Shown here: piece after piece, positions 1 through 6,631 of the stretch
Layout: each line of letters starts with the position of its first letter
How positions within the stretch are numbered: the stretch's first letter is position 1
NCBI GenBank assembly: GCA_945870085.1
Contig: CAMBQX010000081.1
Coordinates: 1-7,854, forward strand
DNA length: 7,854 nucleotides
Direction: 5' to 3'
Source of the DNA: Bifidobacterium breve
GTDB lineage: Bacteria > Actinomycetota > Actinomycetes > S36-B12
The notes under the pieces: generated by a model
Told to the model about the DNA's origin: nothing
Databases searched by the model: none
What the model saw: the letters and a program-made list of their open reading frames with translations, nothing else
Position numbers and translations under genes: made by a program

Positions 1-432
1 CAGTGCGATACGCAAGCATTAGCAAAGTTGGCCACCTTATTGTTTACGGAGTTGCGGATTCACCCAGATGTCGAACTTGGTATTCGCCTGATTGACGCCA
101 CTGAGATGTCCGAGTTACATCTGCAGTGGATGGATGAGCCGGGGCCAACCGATGTGTTGTCATTTCCGATGGATGAACTTCGAAGCGCACCTATTGGAGT
201 GGCACCTGAAGTAGGCCTACTCGGTGACATCGTGCTCTGCCCACAGGTTGCGCAGGAGCAGGCTGCCGAATTTTCGCGCAACCTTGATGGGGAGTTGCAG
301 TTCTTGACAATTCATGGGGTTCTTCATTTGATCGGATACGACCACATGACCGACGACGATCACGCTGAGATGTTTGCTCTACAAGATGAGCTGCTCTCAA
401 CCTGGCAGCTGCAGAGTGCAGGGTTTAAATGA
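1..432 (+). CDS. ybeY: Endoribonuclease YbeY (rRNA maturation factor), 5'-truncated by window edge
   Basis: YbeY is a zinc-dependent endoribonuclease that acts in the cytoplasm in 16S rRNA 3'-end maturation and ribosome quality control. The frame is open from base 1, giving 143 visible residues and a TGA stop at 430-432. The diagnostic metal motif HxxxHxxGxDH is present as HGVLHLIGYDH, with its three histidine codons at 313, 325 and 343. The upstream family block PGPTDVLSFPMDE is also clear. A TTG at 28 could be read as a start, but the residues before it (QCDTQALAKLA) fit the normal N-terminal helix of the family. I therefore take the gene as running in from the left, with roughly 15 residues missing. 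Its stop overlaps the next start as ATGA. In actinobacteria the usual upstream neighbour is phoH, which would lie outside the window. Identification is very secure; only the true start is unseen. Confidence 0.95.
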   Translation, partial: QCDTQALAKLATLLFTELRIHPDVELGIRLIDATEMSELHLQWMDEPGPTDVLSFPMDELRSAPIGVAPEVGLLGDIVLCPQVAQEQAAEFSRNLDGELQFLTIHGVLHLIGYDHMTDDDHAEMFALQDELLSTWQLQSAGFK

Positions 433-1754
433 CCGCGGTTGATATTTGGTGCATCGTCCTGTCGGTAGGGCTTATCGGTTTGGCCGGCCTGTTGATCAGC
501 GCCGAGACAGCCATCAATCGGGTATCCCGCGGCCGGATAGATGATATTCGGCGCGAATCAGGTAAACGTGCCGAGAAGTTGCTAGTAGTACTGGCTGATC
601 GGGCTAGGTACGTAAATGTTCTGCTTTTCCTGTCGACCTCGGCGACCGTAACGGCAACAGCGTTGATCACATTTGCTTCGTATGACGTACTTTCAGTGCA
701 TGGCACCTGGCCGGTTGGAGGTGCTCTGGCTTTTGCGGTAGTCATCATGGTCGTGATCGCATATGTCGCCCTTGGGGTTGCCCCGCGCACCTTGGGCCGC
801 CAGCATGCTGAGCGAATTGCACTCAGTGCGGCTGGCCCAGCACGTTTTCTGGCGGTCGTCCTCGGCCCACTGGCTACCCTCCTAATTCATATTGGTAATG
901 CACTCACACCAGGCAGAGGGTTTCGCGAGGGGCCGTTCGCATCACAGGCCGAGTTACTTGAGTTAGTTGATCAGGCCAAGGCAGACTCCTTGATTGAAGA
1001 CGATGAACGCCAGATGATCCATTCAGTTTTCGAGTTGGGTGATACTTTCGTCAAGGAAGTCATGGTGCCGCGCACCGAGGTGGTGTTTATCGAACGCGAT
1101 AAATCACTTCGCCAAGCTATGTCACTCGGGTTGCGCTCCGGGTTTTCGCGGATCCCGGTTATCGGTGAAAATGCCGATGACGTGGTGGGGATTGTGTATC
1201 TCAAGGACATGATGCGACGAACTTTCGATCACCGTGACGCTGAACATGACGAACTCGTTGAGAGTCTGATGCGTCCACCGTATTTTGTGCCTGATAGCAA
1301 GCCGGTGGATTCTTTACTTCGTGATATGCAATCTGCGCGGGTGCATATGGCTATCGCTGTAGATGAATACGGCGGTACGGCCGGTCTGGTAACTATCGAG
1401 GATGCCCTTGAAGAGATCGTCGGCGAAATCGCTGACGAATACGACACTGCTGCCCCAGAAGTGGCCGAATTACCTGATGGAGCATTCAGAGTCAGTGCCC
1501 GCCTGCACGTCGAGGATTTCGCTGATCTCGTCGGCGTTGAAATTGACGGCGAAGAAGAAGGTGTTGATACCGTTTTAGGTCTGATGGCGAAGCGTCTTGG
1601 CCGGGTCCCGATACCCGGTGCTGTTGTTGAAGAGTTTGGCTGGCGCTTAACGGCCGAGCAGGGTGGTGGGCGCCGCCATCGCATCGGCACCGTATTGCTG
1701 GAGCCAACAAAAATCTCAGTAGTGCCTACTGAGGAAAGCAGTGCCCGTGAGTGA
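429..1754 (+). CDS. CNNM/CBS-domain/CorC_HlyC family membrane protein (putative Mg2+ or Co2+ efflux, 'hemolysin-like')
   Basis: This is an inner-membrane protein of 441 residues with the three-part CorB/CorC architecture. An N-terminal CNNM (DUF21) transmembrane domain has hydrophobic segments near residues 5-27, 62-85, 95-118 and 135-155. It carries the family-like SAETAINRVS stretch in the first helix region and APRTLGRQHAERIA after the third. A CBS pair follows at about 209-335, with MVPRTEVV near 212 and a second CBS ending in TIEDALEEIVGEI at 322-334. A C-terminal CorC_HlyC domain covers about 345-425. Family members are linked to magnesium and divalent-cation export, with nucleotide binding at the CBS pair; the older hemolysin label is not informative. 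ATG 429 overlaps the ybeY stop as ATGA, and AGGG at 420-423 is a suitably spaced ribosome-binding site. In actinobacteria this gene commonly sits between ybeY and era. Family assignment is strong; the transported ion is inferred. Confidence 0.92.
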   Translation: MTAVDIWCIVLSVGLIGLAGLLISAETAINRVSRGRIDDIRRESGKRAEKLLVVLADRARYVNVLLFLSTSATVTATALITFASYDVLSVHGTWPVGGALAFAVVIMVVIAYVALGVAPRTLGRQHAERIALSAAGPARFLAVVLGPLATLLIHIGNALTPGRGFREGPFASQAELLELVDQAKADSLIEDDERQMIHSVFELGDTFVKEVMVPRTEVVFIERDKSLRQAMSLGLRSGFSRIPVIGENADDVVGIVYLKDMMRRTFDHRDAEHDELVESLMRPPYFVPDSKPVDSLLRDMQSARVHMAIAVDEYGGTAGLVTIEDALEEIVGEIADEYDTAAPEVAELPDGAFRVSARLHVEDFADLVGVEIDGEEEGVDTVLGLMAKRLGRVPIPGAVVEEFGWRLTAEQGGGRRHRIGTVLLEPTKISVVPTEESSARE

Positions 1755-2079
1755 TGAGCTAGGTGCCGAAGATGCGAAGTTGATTACTTTGGCGATGGGC
1801 GCACGAGGTCGCATCGCGGCTACTGAGGGCGCGGCCGTCCGAGATGAAATGGGTCGAACTTATTCAGGTGCGAGTATCAGTGTGGGGGAGTTTCGTCTCT
1901 CTGCTATTGAACTCGCGATAGCCCAGTTGGTTGCGGCAGGTGCCCGGGGGCTGGAGTTAGCTGTGATTTTGGGGGCGGAGCAAGCTGATTTAAGTTTAAT
2001 TCGTAATTTTTCCGGAGATGGCACCCCGGTACTTCAGTGCTCAGCATCCGGTGAAGTTCTAGAACGGCTAGTGACTTGA
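1741..2079 (+). CDS. Cytidine deaminase-like fold protein lacking catalytic and zinc residues
   Basis: This small protein of 112 residues sits where actinobacteria often carry a gene annotated as cytidine deaminase or conserved hypothetical, between the CorC-like gene and era. The resemblance to cytidine deaminase is in EGAAVRDEMGRTYSGASI (about 29-46) and SAIELAIAQLVAAGARGLELAVI (54-76), which line up with the GAAV..dG..y.G and CAERxAixxAvxxG regions. The zinc cysteine of CAE is replaced by serine 54 and the catalytic glutamate position by isoleucine. The PCxxC motif is absent. There is one cysteine (C100) and no histidine, so a catalytic zinc site looks impossible. It is probably not an active deaminase, and its role is unknown. 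GTG 1741 is chosen because GAGGAA at 1731-1736 lies 4 nt upstream; GTG 1747 is an alternative. It overlaps the preceding gene by 14 nt and the era ATG by one base. Confidence 0.8.
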   Translation: MPVSDELGAEDAKLITLAMGARGRIAATEGAAVRDEMGRTYSGASISVGEFRLSAIELAIAQLVAAGARGLELAVILGAEQADLSLIRNFSGDGTPVLQCSASGEVLERLVT

Positions 2080-2990
2080 TGCACCGGAGTGGATTTGTTT
2101 CAATAGTTGGCCGCCCAAATGCCGGAAAATCCACCCTCACTAACGCACTTGTCGGCCAAAAGGTCGCCATCACTTCAGATCGCCCGCAAACCACCAGACG
2201 TGCCATTCGCGGCATTCTTACACGTGAGGATGCGCAAATAATTCTCGTCGATACGCCTGGATTACATCGACCCAGAACGCTACTTGGCGAAAGACTAAAT
2301 GAAGAAGTGCGCGAAACTTGGTCAAGTGTTGACGTAATTGGCTTATGTTTGCCGGCGAACGAGGAAATTGGGCCAGGCGATAAGTTCATTGCTAAGCAAC
2401 TTATCGCGCTGGGGCGCACTCCGATCGTCGTAATTGTTACCAAAGCAGATACCCTCTCGCGGGCGTTATTGGCTGAGCACCTGCATCAGGTAGGTGAACT
2501 AGCCGGCGAATTGGACGGCACCTGGGCATCGATTGTCCCGGTCTCGGCCTTCAGCGGTGAAAACCTCACGGTTCTTGCTGACGAGTTTGCGGGCCTATTG
2601 CCGGAAGGCCCGATGCTCTATCCAGATGGCGAAGTAACCGATGAGCCATTGGAGATTGCGGTCGCTGAGCTTATTCGTGAGGCCGCCCTCGAGGGTGTTT
2701 CCGACGAATTACCGCATTCGATTGCGGTCGTAATTGACGAAATGGGGCTTCGTGAAGGTCGCCCCGATGATCGTCCGCTGACAGATATTCGAGCCCTGCT
2801 TTATGTCGAGCGTGACAGCCAGAAGGCGATTGTCATCGGTAAAGGCGGGTCGCGCCTGAAATATGTTGGAACCACCGCCCGCGGCGGAATCGAGAAACTT
2901 CTTGGCACCAAGGTCTACTTGGAGATCCACGTCAAGGTTGCCAAGGATTGGCAGCGCGACCCAAAGCAATTGCGGCGGTTAGGTTTCTAA
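2079..2990 (+). CDS. era: GTPase Era, ribosome assembly (30S)
   Basis: Era binds the 3' region of 16S rRNA and helps late assembly of the 30S subunit, acting in the cytoplasm and at the membrane. From ATG 2079 the protein has 303 residues, typical for the family. The GTPase motifs are visible in order: G1 GRPNAGKST (11-19), G2 QTTR (37-40), G3 DTPG (58-61), G4 TKAD (121-124) and G5 SAF (156-158). The C-terminal KH RNA-binding domain has its GKGG loop at 254-257, followed by SRLKYVG. G4 has T in place of the canonical N of NKxD; I believe this occurs in other actinobacterial Era proteins, but that is from memory. A TTG at 2076 would add one residue. I prefer the ATG because it overlaps the previous stop as TGATG, a common coupled arrangement; no strong ribosome-binding site is seen. 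Its placement beside ybeY fits a shared role in 16S rRNA maturation. Confidence 0.97.
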   Translation: MHRSGFVSIVGRPNAGKSTLTNALVGQKVAITSDRPQTTRRAIRGILTREDAQIILVDTPGLHRPRTLLGERLNEEVRETWSSVDVIGLCLPANEEIGPGDKFIAKQLIALGRTPIVVIVTKADTLSRALLAEHLHQVGELAGELDGTWASIVPVSAFSGENLTVLADEFAGLLPEGPMLYPDGEVTDEPLEIAVAELIREAALEGVSDELPHSIAVVIDEMGLREGRPDDRPLTDIRALLYVERDSQKAIVIGKGGSRLKYVGTTARGGIEKLLGTKVYLEIHVKVAKDWQRDPKQLRRLGF

Positions 2991-3026
2991 CTGCCGGGTG
3001 CGGCGTACTTGGTCCGCCTCGAAATT

Positions 3027-3031
3027 AGGAG
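3027..3031 (+). promoter_or_regulatory. Ribosome-binding site for recO
   Basis: AGGAG lies 10 nt upstream of GTG 3042 in the only real gap of the plus-strand operon. It decides the recO start: the upstream TTG at 3009 has no comparable site and would add 11 residues before the conserved N-terminus. Confidence 0.6.
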
Positions 3032-3041
3032 ACAATGGGCT

Positions 3042-3803
3042 GTGCCGCTCTACCGTGATGAAGCCATCGTGCTGCGAACCCAAAAATTGGGTGAGGCCGA
3101 TCGCATCGTCACCCTTTTGAGTCGGGGCCATGGTCGGATTCGATGTGTGGCCCGCGGGGTCCGCAAAACAACAAGTCGAATCGGTGCACGCCTAGAGCCA
3201 TTTAGCCACGTAGATGTTCAACTATATGAAGGTAGATCACTCGACACAGTTTCACAGGTTGAATCACTTGCCGCCTATGGAGCGGTGCTCTCTTCTGATT
3301 ACAGCCGTTGGACTTCGGGCACCGCGATGCTCGAGACCGCTGAGCGCCTAACCGTTGAAGAGCGCGAGCCGGCGGTGCAGCAGTATGCGCTCCTAGTCTC
3401 AGGACTGAGGTCTTTGACCGCGGGTGAACACGACGGCGGTTTGATCCTCGATTCCTACCTGCTGAGGTCACTTGCCGTGGCCGGCTGGTCACCATCCTTT
3501 GAGCTCTGCGCCAGATGTAGTGCACCCGGCCCGCACCGGGCATTTTCAGTGCAATCCGGTGGCATGGTTTGCGCCGATTGCCGCCCGCCTGGCTCTGCGT
3601 CGCCCGCCTCGGCAACCGTCGAGCTTCTTGGCGCGTTACTAAGTGGTGATTGGTTGGTGGCTGACTCAAGTGAGCAGCGACATCGGCGCGAGGCTAGCGG
3701 GTTAATCGCTGCCTTCTTGCAATGGCACCTTGAGCGCGGTCTTCGCTCCCTTCCGCTGGTTGATCGGACGATTTCCGCCGATCATGTTTGGATGGGGGCA
3801 TGA
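3042..3803 (+). CDS. recO: DNA repair protein RecO
   Basis: RecO is a recombination mediator. With RecR it loads RecA onto SSB-coated single-stranded DNA and promotes strand annealing in gap repair. From GTG 3042 the protein has 253 residues, a normal length. The N-terminal OB-fold shows the family pattern YRDEAIVLRTQKLGEADRIV (4-23), then GRIRCVARGVRK and the LEPFSHVDVQLYEG stretch (51-64). A helical middle region leads to a four-cysteine zinc motif, CARC at 156-159 and CADC at 177-180, as in many RecO proteins. An in-frame TTG at 3009 would add VRLEIRRQWAV, which does not look like RecO, so I reject it. The gene follows era by 51 nt, and its TGA overlaps the uppS ATG as ATGA. The placement next to era is conserved in many bacteria. 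Confidence 0.95.
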   Translation: MPLYRDEAIVLRTQKLGEADRIVTLLSRGHGRIRCVARGVRKTTSRIGARLEPFSHVDVQLYEGRSLDTVSQVESLAAYGAVLSSDYSRWTSGTAMLETAERLTVEEREPAVQQYALLVSGLRSLTAGEHDGGLILDSYLLRSLAVAGWSPSFELCARCSAPGPHRAFSVQSGGMVCADCRPPGSASPASATVELLGALLSGDWLVADSSEQRHRREASGLIAAFLQWHLERGLRSLPLVDRTISADHVWMGA

Positions 3804-4603
3804 CCCGGCAGCCCACTCCGAAGCAGCCGACCCCGCATCCCAGCGGGGCTAGTGCGCCGAAAATCCCCTCGGACTTAATTCCGCGCCATGTGGCAATAGT
3901 GATGGACGGCAACGGCCGCTGGGCTAAGGAGCGAGACTTGCCCCGCACCGCAGGGCATGAGGCCGGTGAGGCAAGTTTATTTGACTGTGTTGAAGGTGCC
4001 CTTGAACTAGGTGTCAGGTGGCTTTCTGCATACGCCTTTTCGACCGAGAACTGGAAACGATCCCCGGATGAAGTTAAGTTCTTGATGGGGTTCAACCGCG
4101 ATGTGATTCGGCGCCGCCGCGATGAGATGCATGACCTAGGTGTGCGGGTGCGTTGGTCTGGGCGACGTCCCAAACTTTGGCGAAGTGTAATTAATGAACT
4201 TGAGACTGCGGAGCAGTTAACCGCGAAGAACACCAAGCTCACTTTGACGATGTGTGTCAATTACGGAGGGCGAGCCGAGATAGCAGATGCGGCAGCCGCA
4301 ATTGCCAAAGACGTACAGGCGGGTCGACTGGACCCGGCGAAAATCAATGAGCGGATGTTCCACCGGTACTTAGATGAGCCCGACATGCCTGATGTTGATT
4401 TATTTGTGCGGTCATCGGGGGAGCAGCGCACGAGTAACTTCCTGCTGTGGCAGTCGGCTTACGCTGAGATGGTATTTCTGGACACTTTATGGCCGGATTT
4501 TGATCGCCGGCACTTCTGGCAAGCATGTGAGATATATGCCTCGCGTGATCGGCGATACGGTGGCGCTGTGCCAAATGTTGATCGCGTTGTTGACCTCGAT
4601 TGA
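3800..4603 (+). CDS. uppS: Polyprenyl (undecaprenyl- or decaprenyl-type) diphosphate synthase, cis-prenyltransferase
   Basis: This cis-prenyltransferase condenses isopentenyl diphosphate with an allylic diphosphate to build the long-chain polyprenyl diphosphate that carries peptidoglycan and other wall precursors. From ATG 3800 it has 267 residues. Visible motifs are HVAIVMDGNGRWA (30-42) with catalytic Asp36, the STENW block (81-85), NYGGR (154-158), and RSSGEQRTSNFLLWQ (204-218), whose Arg, Ser and Glu residues bind the diphosphate and Mg. WPDF follows at 231-234. The first 25 residues are a proline-rich extension, typical of actinobacterial forms. The start is chosen by the ATGA overlap with recO; an upstream TTG at 3788 is a weaker option. 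Chain length (C50 or C55) cannot be told from sequence alone. It is the last gene of the plus-strand operon and converges on zur. Confidence 0.95.
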   Translation: MTRQPTPKQPTPHPSGASAPKIPSDLIPRHVAIVMDGNGRWAKERDLPRTAGHEAGEASLFDCVEGALELGVRWLSAYAFSTENWKRSPDEVKFLMGFNRDVIRRRRDEMHDLGVRVRWSGRRPKLWRSVINELETAEQLTAKNTKLTLTMCVNYGGRAEIADAAAAIAKDVQAGRLDPAKINERMFHRYLDEPDMPDVDLFVRSSGEQRTSNFLLWQSAYAEMVFLDTLWPDFDRRHFWQACEIYASRDRRYGGAVPNVDRVVDLD

Positions 4604-4646
4604 AAGCTACCGAACCGCCCATACAGAACAGGTCAGGCGGTAGCTT
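4604..4646. terminator. Inverted repeat at convergent operon ends, possible bidirectional terminator
   Basis: AAGCTACCG (4604-4612) pairs perfectly with CGGTAGCTT (4638-4646) around a 25-nt loop. The left arm starts right after the uppS stop, and the right arm lies inside the last codons of zur. An alternative stem is CCGCC 4615-4619 with GGCGG 4636-4640. There is no T-run after either arm, so it is not a classic intrinsic terminator. Actinobacterial terminators often lack the T-run, and the position suits termination in both directions. The role is inferred. Confidence 0.4.
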
Positions 4647-5046
4647 GCGTGCAGCTTTGGCACAGCCCGAAAATTTCTAGGGTATGGCTCACCTCGGTAT
4701 AGCCATGTTCAGCGGCCATGGTGTCGGCCCATTTTTCTACCGCTGGTCCGGCTATCTCGACGGTGGCACCACACTGGCGGCAGACGAGATGGTGATGATG
4801 GGCAGCCCCACATTTGCGATACCTAGTTTCACCGTCGTCAGCAACCAAGCAATCAACCTCGCCGGATTCAGCGAGAGTCTGCAGCGACCGATAAACCGTT
4901 GTCAGGCCAATAGGTTCACCGCGATGACGAAGAATGTCATGTAGTTCTTGTGCGGATTTAAACTCATCAAGGCTGTCAAGGAGCTCACTCACGGCTGTGC
5001 GTTGGCGAGTTTGTCGCTGGACTGTTGGTTTCGAGCTTGGTGTCAT
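4633..5046 (-). CDS. zur: Zinc uptake regulator Zur (Fur family, FurB-like)
   Basis: Zur is a zinc-sensing dimeric repressor. With zinc bound it sits on Zur boxes and shuts off zinc-uptake genes. The 137-residue protein has an N-terminal winged helix, with recognition helix around IGLTTVYRSLQTLAESGEV (46-64), and a C-terminal metal and dimer domain. Metal ligands match the three zinc sites I recall for M. tuberculosis FurB with a constant offset of 3: D65, C79, H84, H86; structural C89, C92, C129, C132; and H83, H85, E104, H121. This points to Zur rather than an iron Fur. ATG 5046 overlaps the znuB stop as ATGA, and GAAGGG (5054-5059 on the plus strand) is a ribosome-binding site 7 nt upstream. 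Lying last in the operon it controls, it should repress its own synthesis. The final codons overlap the inverted repeat at the convergent junction. Confidence 0.95.
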   Translation of the reverse strand: MTPSSKPTVQRQTRQRTAVSELLDSLDEFKSAQELHDILRHRGEPIGLTTVYRSLQTLAESGEVDCLVADDGETRYRKCGAAHHHHLVCRQCGATVEIAGPAVEKWADTMAAEHGYTEVSHTLEIFGLCQSCTQATA

Positions 5047-5867
5047 ACAAGTACCCTTCGACGCTTTCGAATTGGTACGGCCAGCAGCGCGAGGAAGGCA
5101 AATGTGCCGAGCGCAACGAGGACGATGGTTGGGCCGGGTGGTACTTCAACATAAAAGGAGGTGGTTAGCCCGGCAACCGAGGCAAAGACACCCAACGCAA
5201 CTGCCAAGGTGGCGGTTGAGATAAACGATCTGGTGATTTGCTGAGCGGCGGCCACCGGAACGATCATGATGGCACTCACCAGCAGCAGACCGACAACGCG
5301 CATTCCGACCACGACAACCACGGCGGCCAATACGGCCATCAAGGTACTCATGGCGCGCACCTTGATGCCCTGAACTTGCGCAATTTCGGTATCGAGGCTC
5401 ACGGCGAATAGTTCGCGCCCAAAGATGGCCAACACGATCAGCACAGCAACACAAAGTGCCACAAGGGCAACTAGATCTGCGCCTGCGACTGTAGTTAGTG
5501 AACCAAATAGATAGGCGTTAAGTGAGGATGCGGCCTTACCCGGTGCTAGTGAGGCGAAGAGCACCCCTCCGGCGATGCCACCATAGAACAGCAGGGCCAA
5601 AGCGACATCGCCCGCCGTGCGACTTCGGTATCTGATGAACTCAATGAGGAACGCGCCGATTACCGCGGTAAGCATGGCGGTGGGTACCGGAGCGGTACCC
5701 AGCAGGAAAGCTAAACCGACACCGGTTAGTGCCACGTGGCCCATGCCGTCGCCAAGTAGTGAAAGCCGTCGTTGCACCAAGAAAACACCTATTAGTGGGG
5801 CGATAAGTCCAACCAGCACTGCGGCGATAAGTGCACGCTGCATGAAGTCGTAGGCGAAGAGGTTCAT
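5043..5867 (-). CDS. znuB: Zinc ABC transporter permease ZnuB
   Basis: ZnuB is the membrane channel of the zinc importer (ABC-3 family) and works as a dimer with ZnuC. The 274-residue protein is hydrophobic nearly throughout, with likely membrane segments near residues 11-32, 45-59, 62-79, 85-106, 130-150, 172-192, 194-209, 217-236 and 245-265. Family landmarks are FLVQRRLSLLGDGMGHVAL (29-47), the cytoplasmic coupling stretch around DTEIAQVQGIKV (159-170) and the block GLLLVSAIMIVPVAAA (193-208). It ends in a basic tail, RKRRRVLV. ATG 5867 overlaps the znuC stop as ATGA. No convincing ribosome-binding site precedes it, so translation probably depends on coupling to znuC. The family also transports manganese or iron; zinc is assigned from the Zur partner, the Zur-like box upstream of the operon and ZnuA. 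Confidence 0.95.
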   Translation of the reverse strand: MNLFAYDFMQRALIAAVLVGLIAPLIGVFLVQRRLSLLGDGMGHVALTGVGLAFLLGTAPVPTAMLTAVIGAFLIEFIRYRSRTAGDVALALLFYGGIAGGVLFASLAPGKAASSLNAYLFGSLTTVAGADLVALVALCVAVLIVLAIFGRELFAVSLDTEIAQVQGIKVRAMSTLMAVLAAVVVVVGMRVVGLLLVSAIMIVPVAAAQQITRSFISTATLAVALGVFASVAGLTTSFYVEVPPGPTIVLVALGTFAFLALLAVPIRKRRRVLV

Positions 5868-6631
5868 CTGGGCGACAGACCGGTGGGTGCGGCGCTTTGG
5901 TCGCGCGGGTGATCGTCGTGATGGTGAACGGCATCAGCAAAAGAGGCCGGTACCGGTGGTGGCCCGTCATATCTAATAGTGCCGGTACGGTCTTCGCCCA
6001 GCACAATTGCACGCGTTACTAGATGTTCGATGTCGGTCAGTTCATGTGTTACCACAAGCACGGTGACGCCATGCTTATGAAGTTCACCTAGCAGGTGCAC
6101 CAGGTGTGTCAGGTTTTCCGCATCAATACCGGCCGTAGGTTCGTCCAGCACTAGTAAGTCAGCGCTGGTGGCAAGTGCCCTGGCAATTAGTACCCGGCGT
6201 TGTTGGCCCCCTGACAGGGTGTCGAGGCGGTCATGGCGCCGCGGCCAGAGGCCGACTTCGGTTAGTGCTAGTTGGGCCGTTGCTTTGGCATCTCTTCCCA
6301 CTCGTCTAAAGCGGGAGCGCGGAGTGATGCGCCCAGAGATGACTGTCTCCCACACTGAAACCGGAATACTGTTGGTGCCGGGGAGGCGCTGAGGGACAAG
6401 AGCAATGCGTGACCATTCACTAAAGCGGCCCAGCGGCTCGTCAAAGAGCCGCACCCGCCCATGTTCTAGTGGCTGCAAACCTAGGATGGCGCGGACAAGT
6501 GTGGATTTACCGCTGCCATTTGGGCCAAGGAGTGCGACGAATTCGCCGGCTTCAATTCGAAGGTCGATGTTTTCCAAAACATGGTCACCGTCGAATTCGA
6601 CGCAGGCGCGCTCAACGTCAATAACACTCAT
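5864..6631 (-). CDS. znuC: Zinc ABC transporter ATP-binding protein ZnuC
   Basis: ZnuC is the cytoplasmic ATPase that powers zinc import through ZnuB. All ABC motifs are intact in the 255 residues: Walker A GPNGSGKST (36-44), Q-loop Gln81, signature LSGGQ (139-143), Walker B LLVLDEP (159-165) with the catalytic Glu164, and the switch His196. A C-terminal tail beyond the ATPase core holds HHHDDH (236-241), a possible metal-binding patch; histidine-rich tails are seen in some zinc-importer ATPases. ATG 6631 overlaps the znuA stop as ATGA, and an AAAGG ribosome-binding site (6637-6641 on the plus strand) lies 5 nt upstream. Its stop overlaps znuB in the same way, so the three transporter genes are tightly coupled in translation. 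Confidence 0.96.
   Translation of the reverse strand: MSVIDVERACVEFDGDHVLENIDLRIEAGEFVALLGPNGSGKSTLVRAILGLQPLEHGRVRLFDEPLGRFSEWSRIALVPQRLPGTNSIPVSVWETVISGRITPRSRFRRVGRDAKATAQLALTEVGLWPRRHDRLDTLSGGQQRRVLIARALATSADLLVLDEPTAGIDAENLTHLVHLLGELHKHGVTVLVVTHELTDIEHLVTRAIVLGEDRTGTIRYDGPPPVPASFADAVHHHDDHPRDQSAAPTGLSPR

Noticed and set aside
28..30. TTG 28 as the ybeY start
   Set aside because: Residues encoded before it fit the family N-terminal helix and the frame is open to base 1, so the gene is more likely truncated by the window.
1229..1690. 153-residue minus-strand open frame opposite the CorC-like gene
   Set aside because: Low-complexity Ser/Thr/Arg-rich translation antisense to the conserved CBS domains.
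1904..2443. 179-residue minus-strand open frame opposite the deaminase-like gene and era
   Set aside because: It lies across strongly conserved era coding sequence, including the G1 motif, has no plausible domain, and is explained as a shadow.
3009..3041. TTG 3009 as an alternative recO start
   Set aside because: The added residues do not resemble RecO, and the AGGAG site at 3027-3031 falls inside that extension and points to GTG 3042.
2991..3041. Possible promoter in the era-recO gap
   Set aside because: No convincing -35/-10 pair is visible; the gap is explained by a ribosome-binding site only.
3694..4260. 188-residue minus-strand open frame opposite recO and uppS
   Set aside because: It is antisense to two well-identified genes, and its Ser/Arg/Pro-rich sequence has no recognisable domain.
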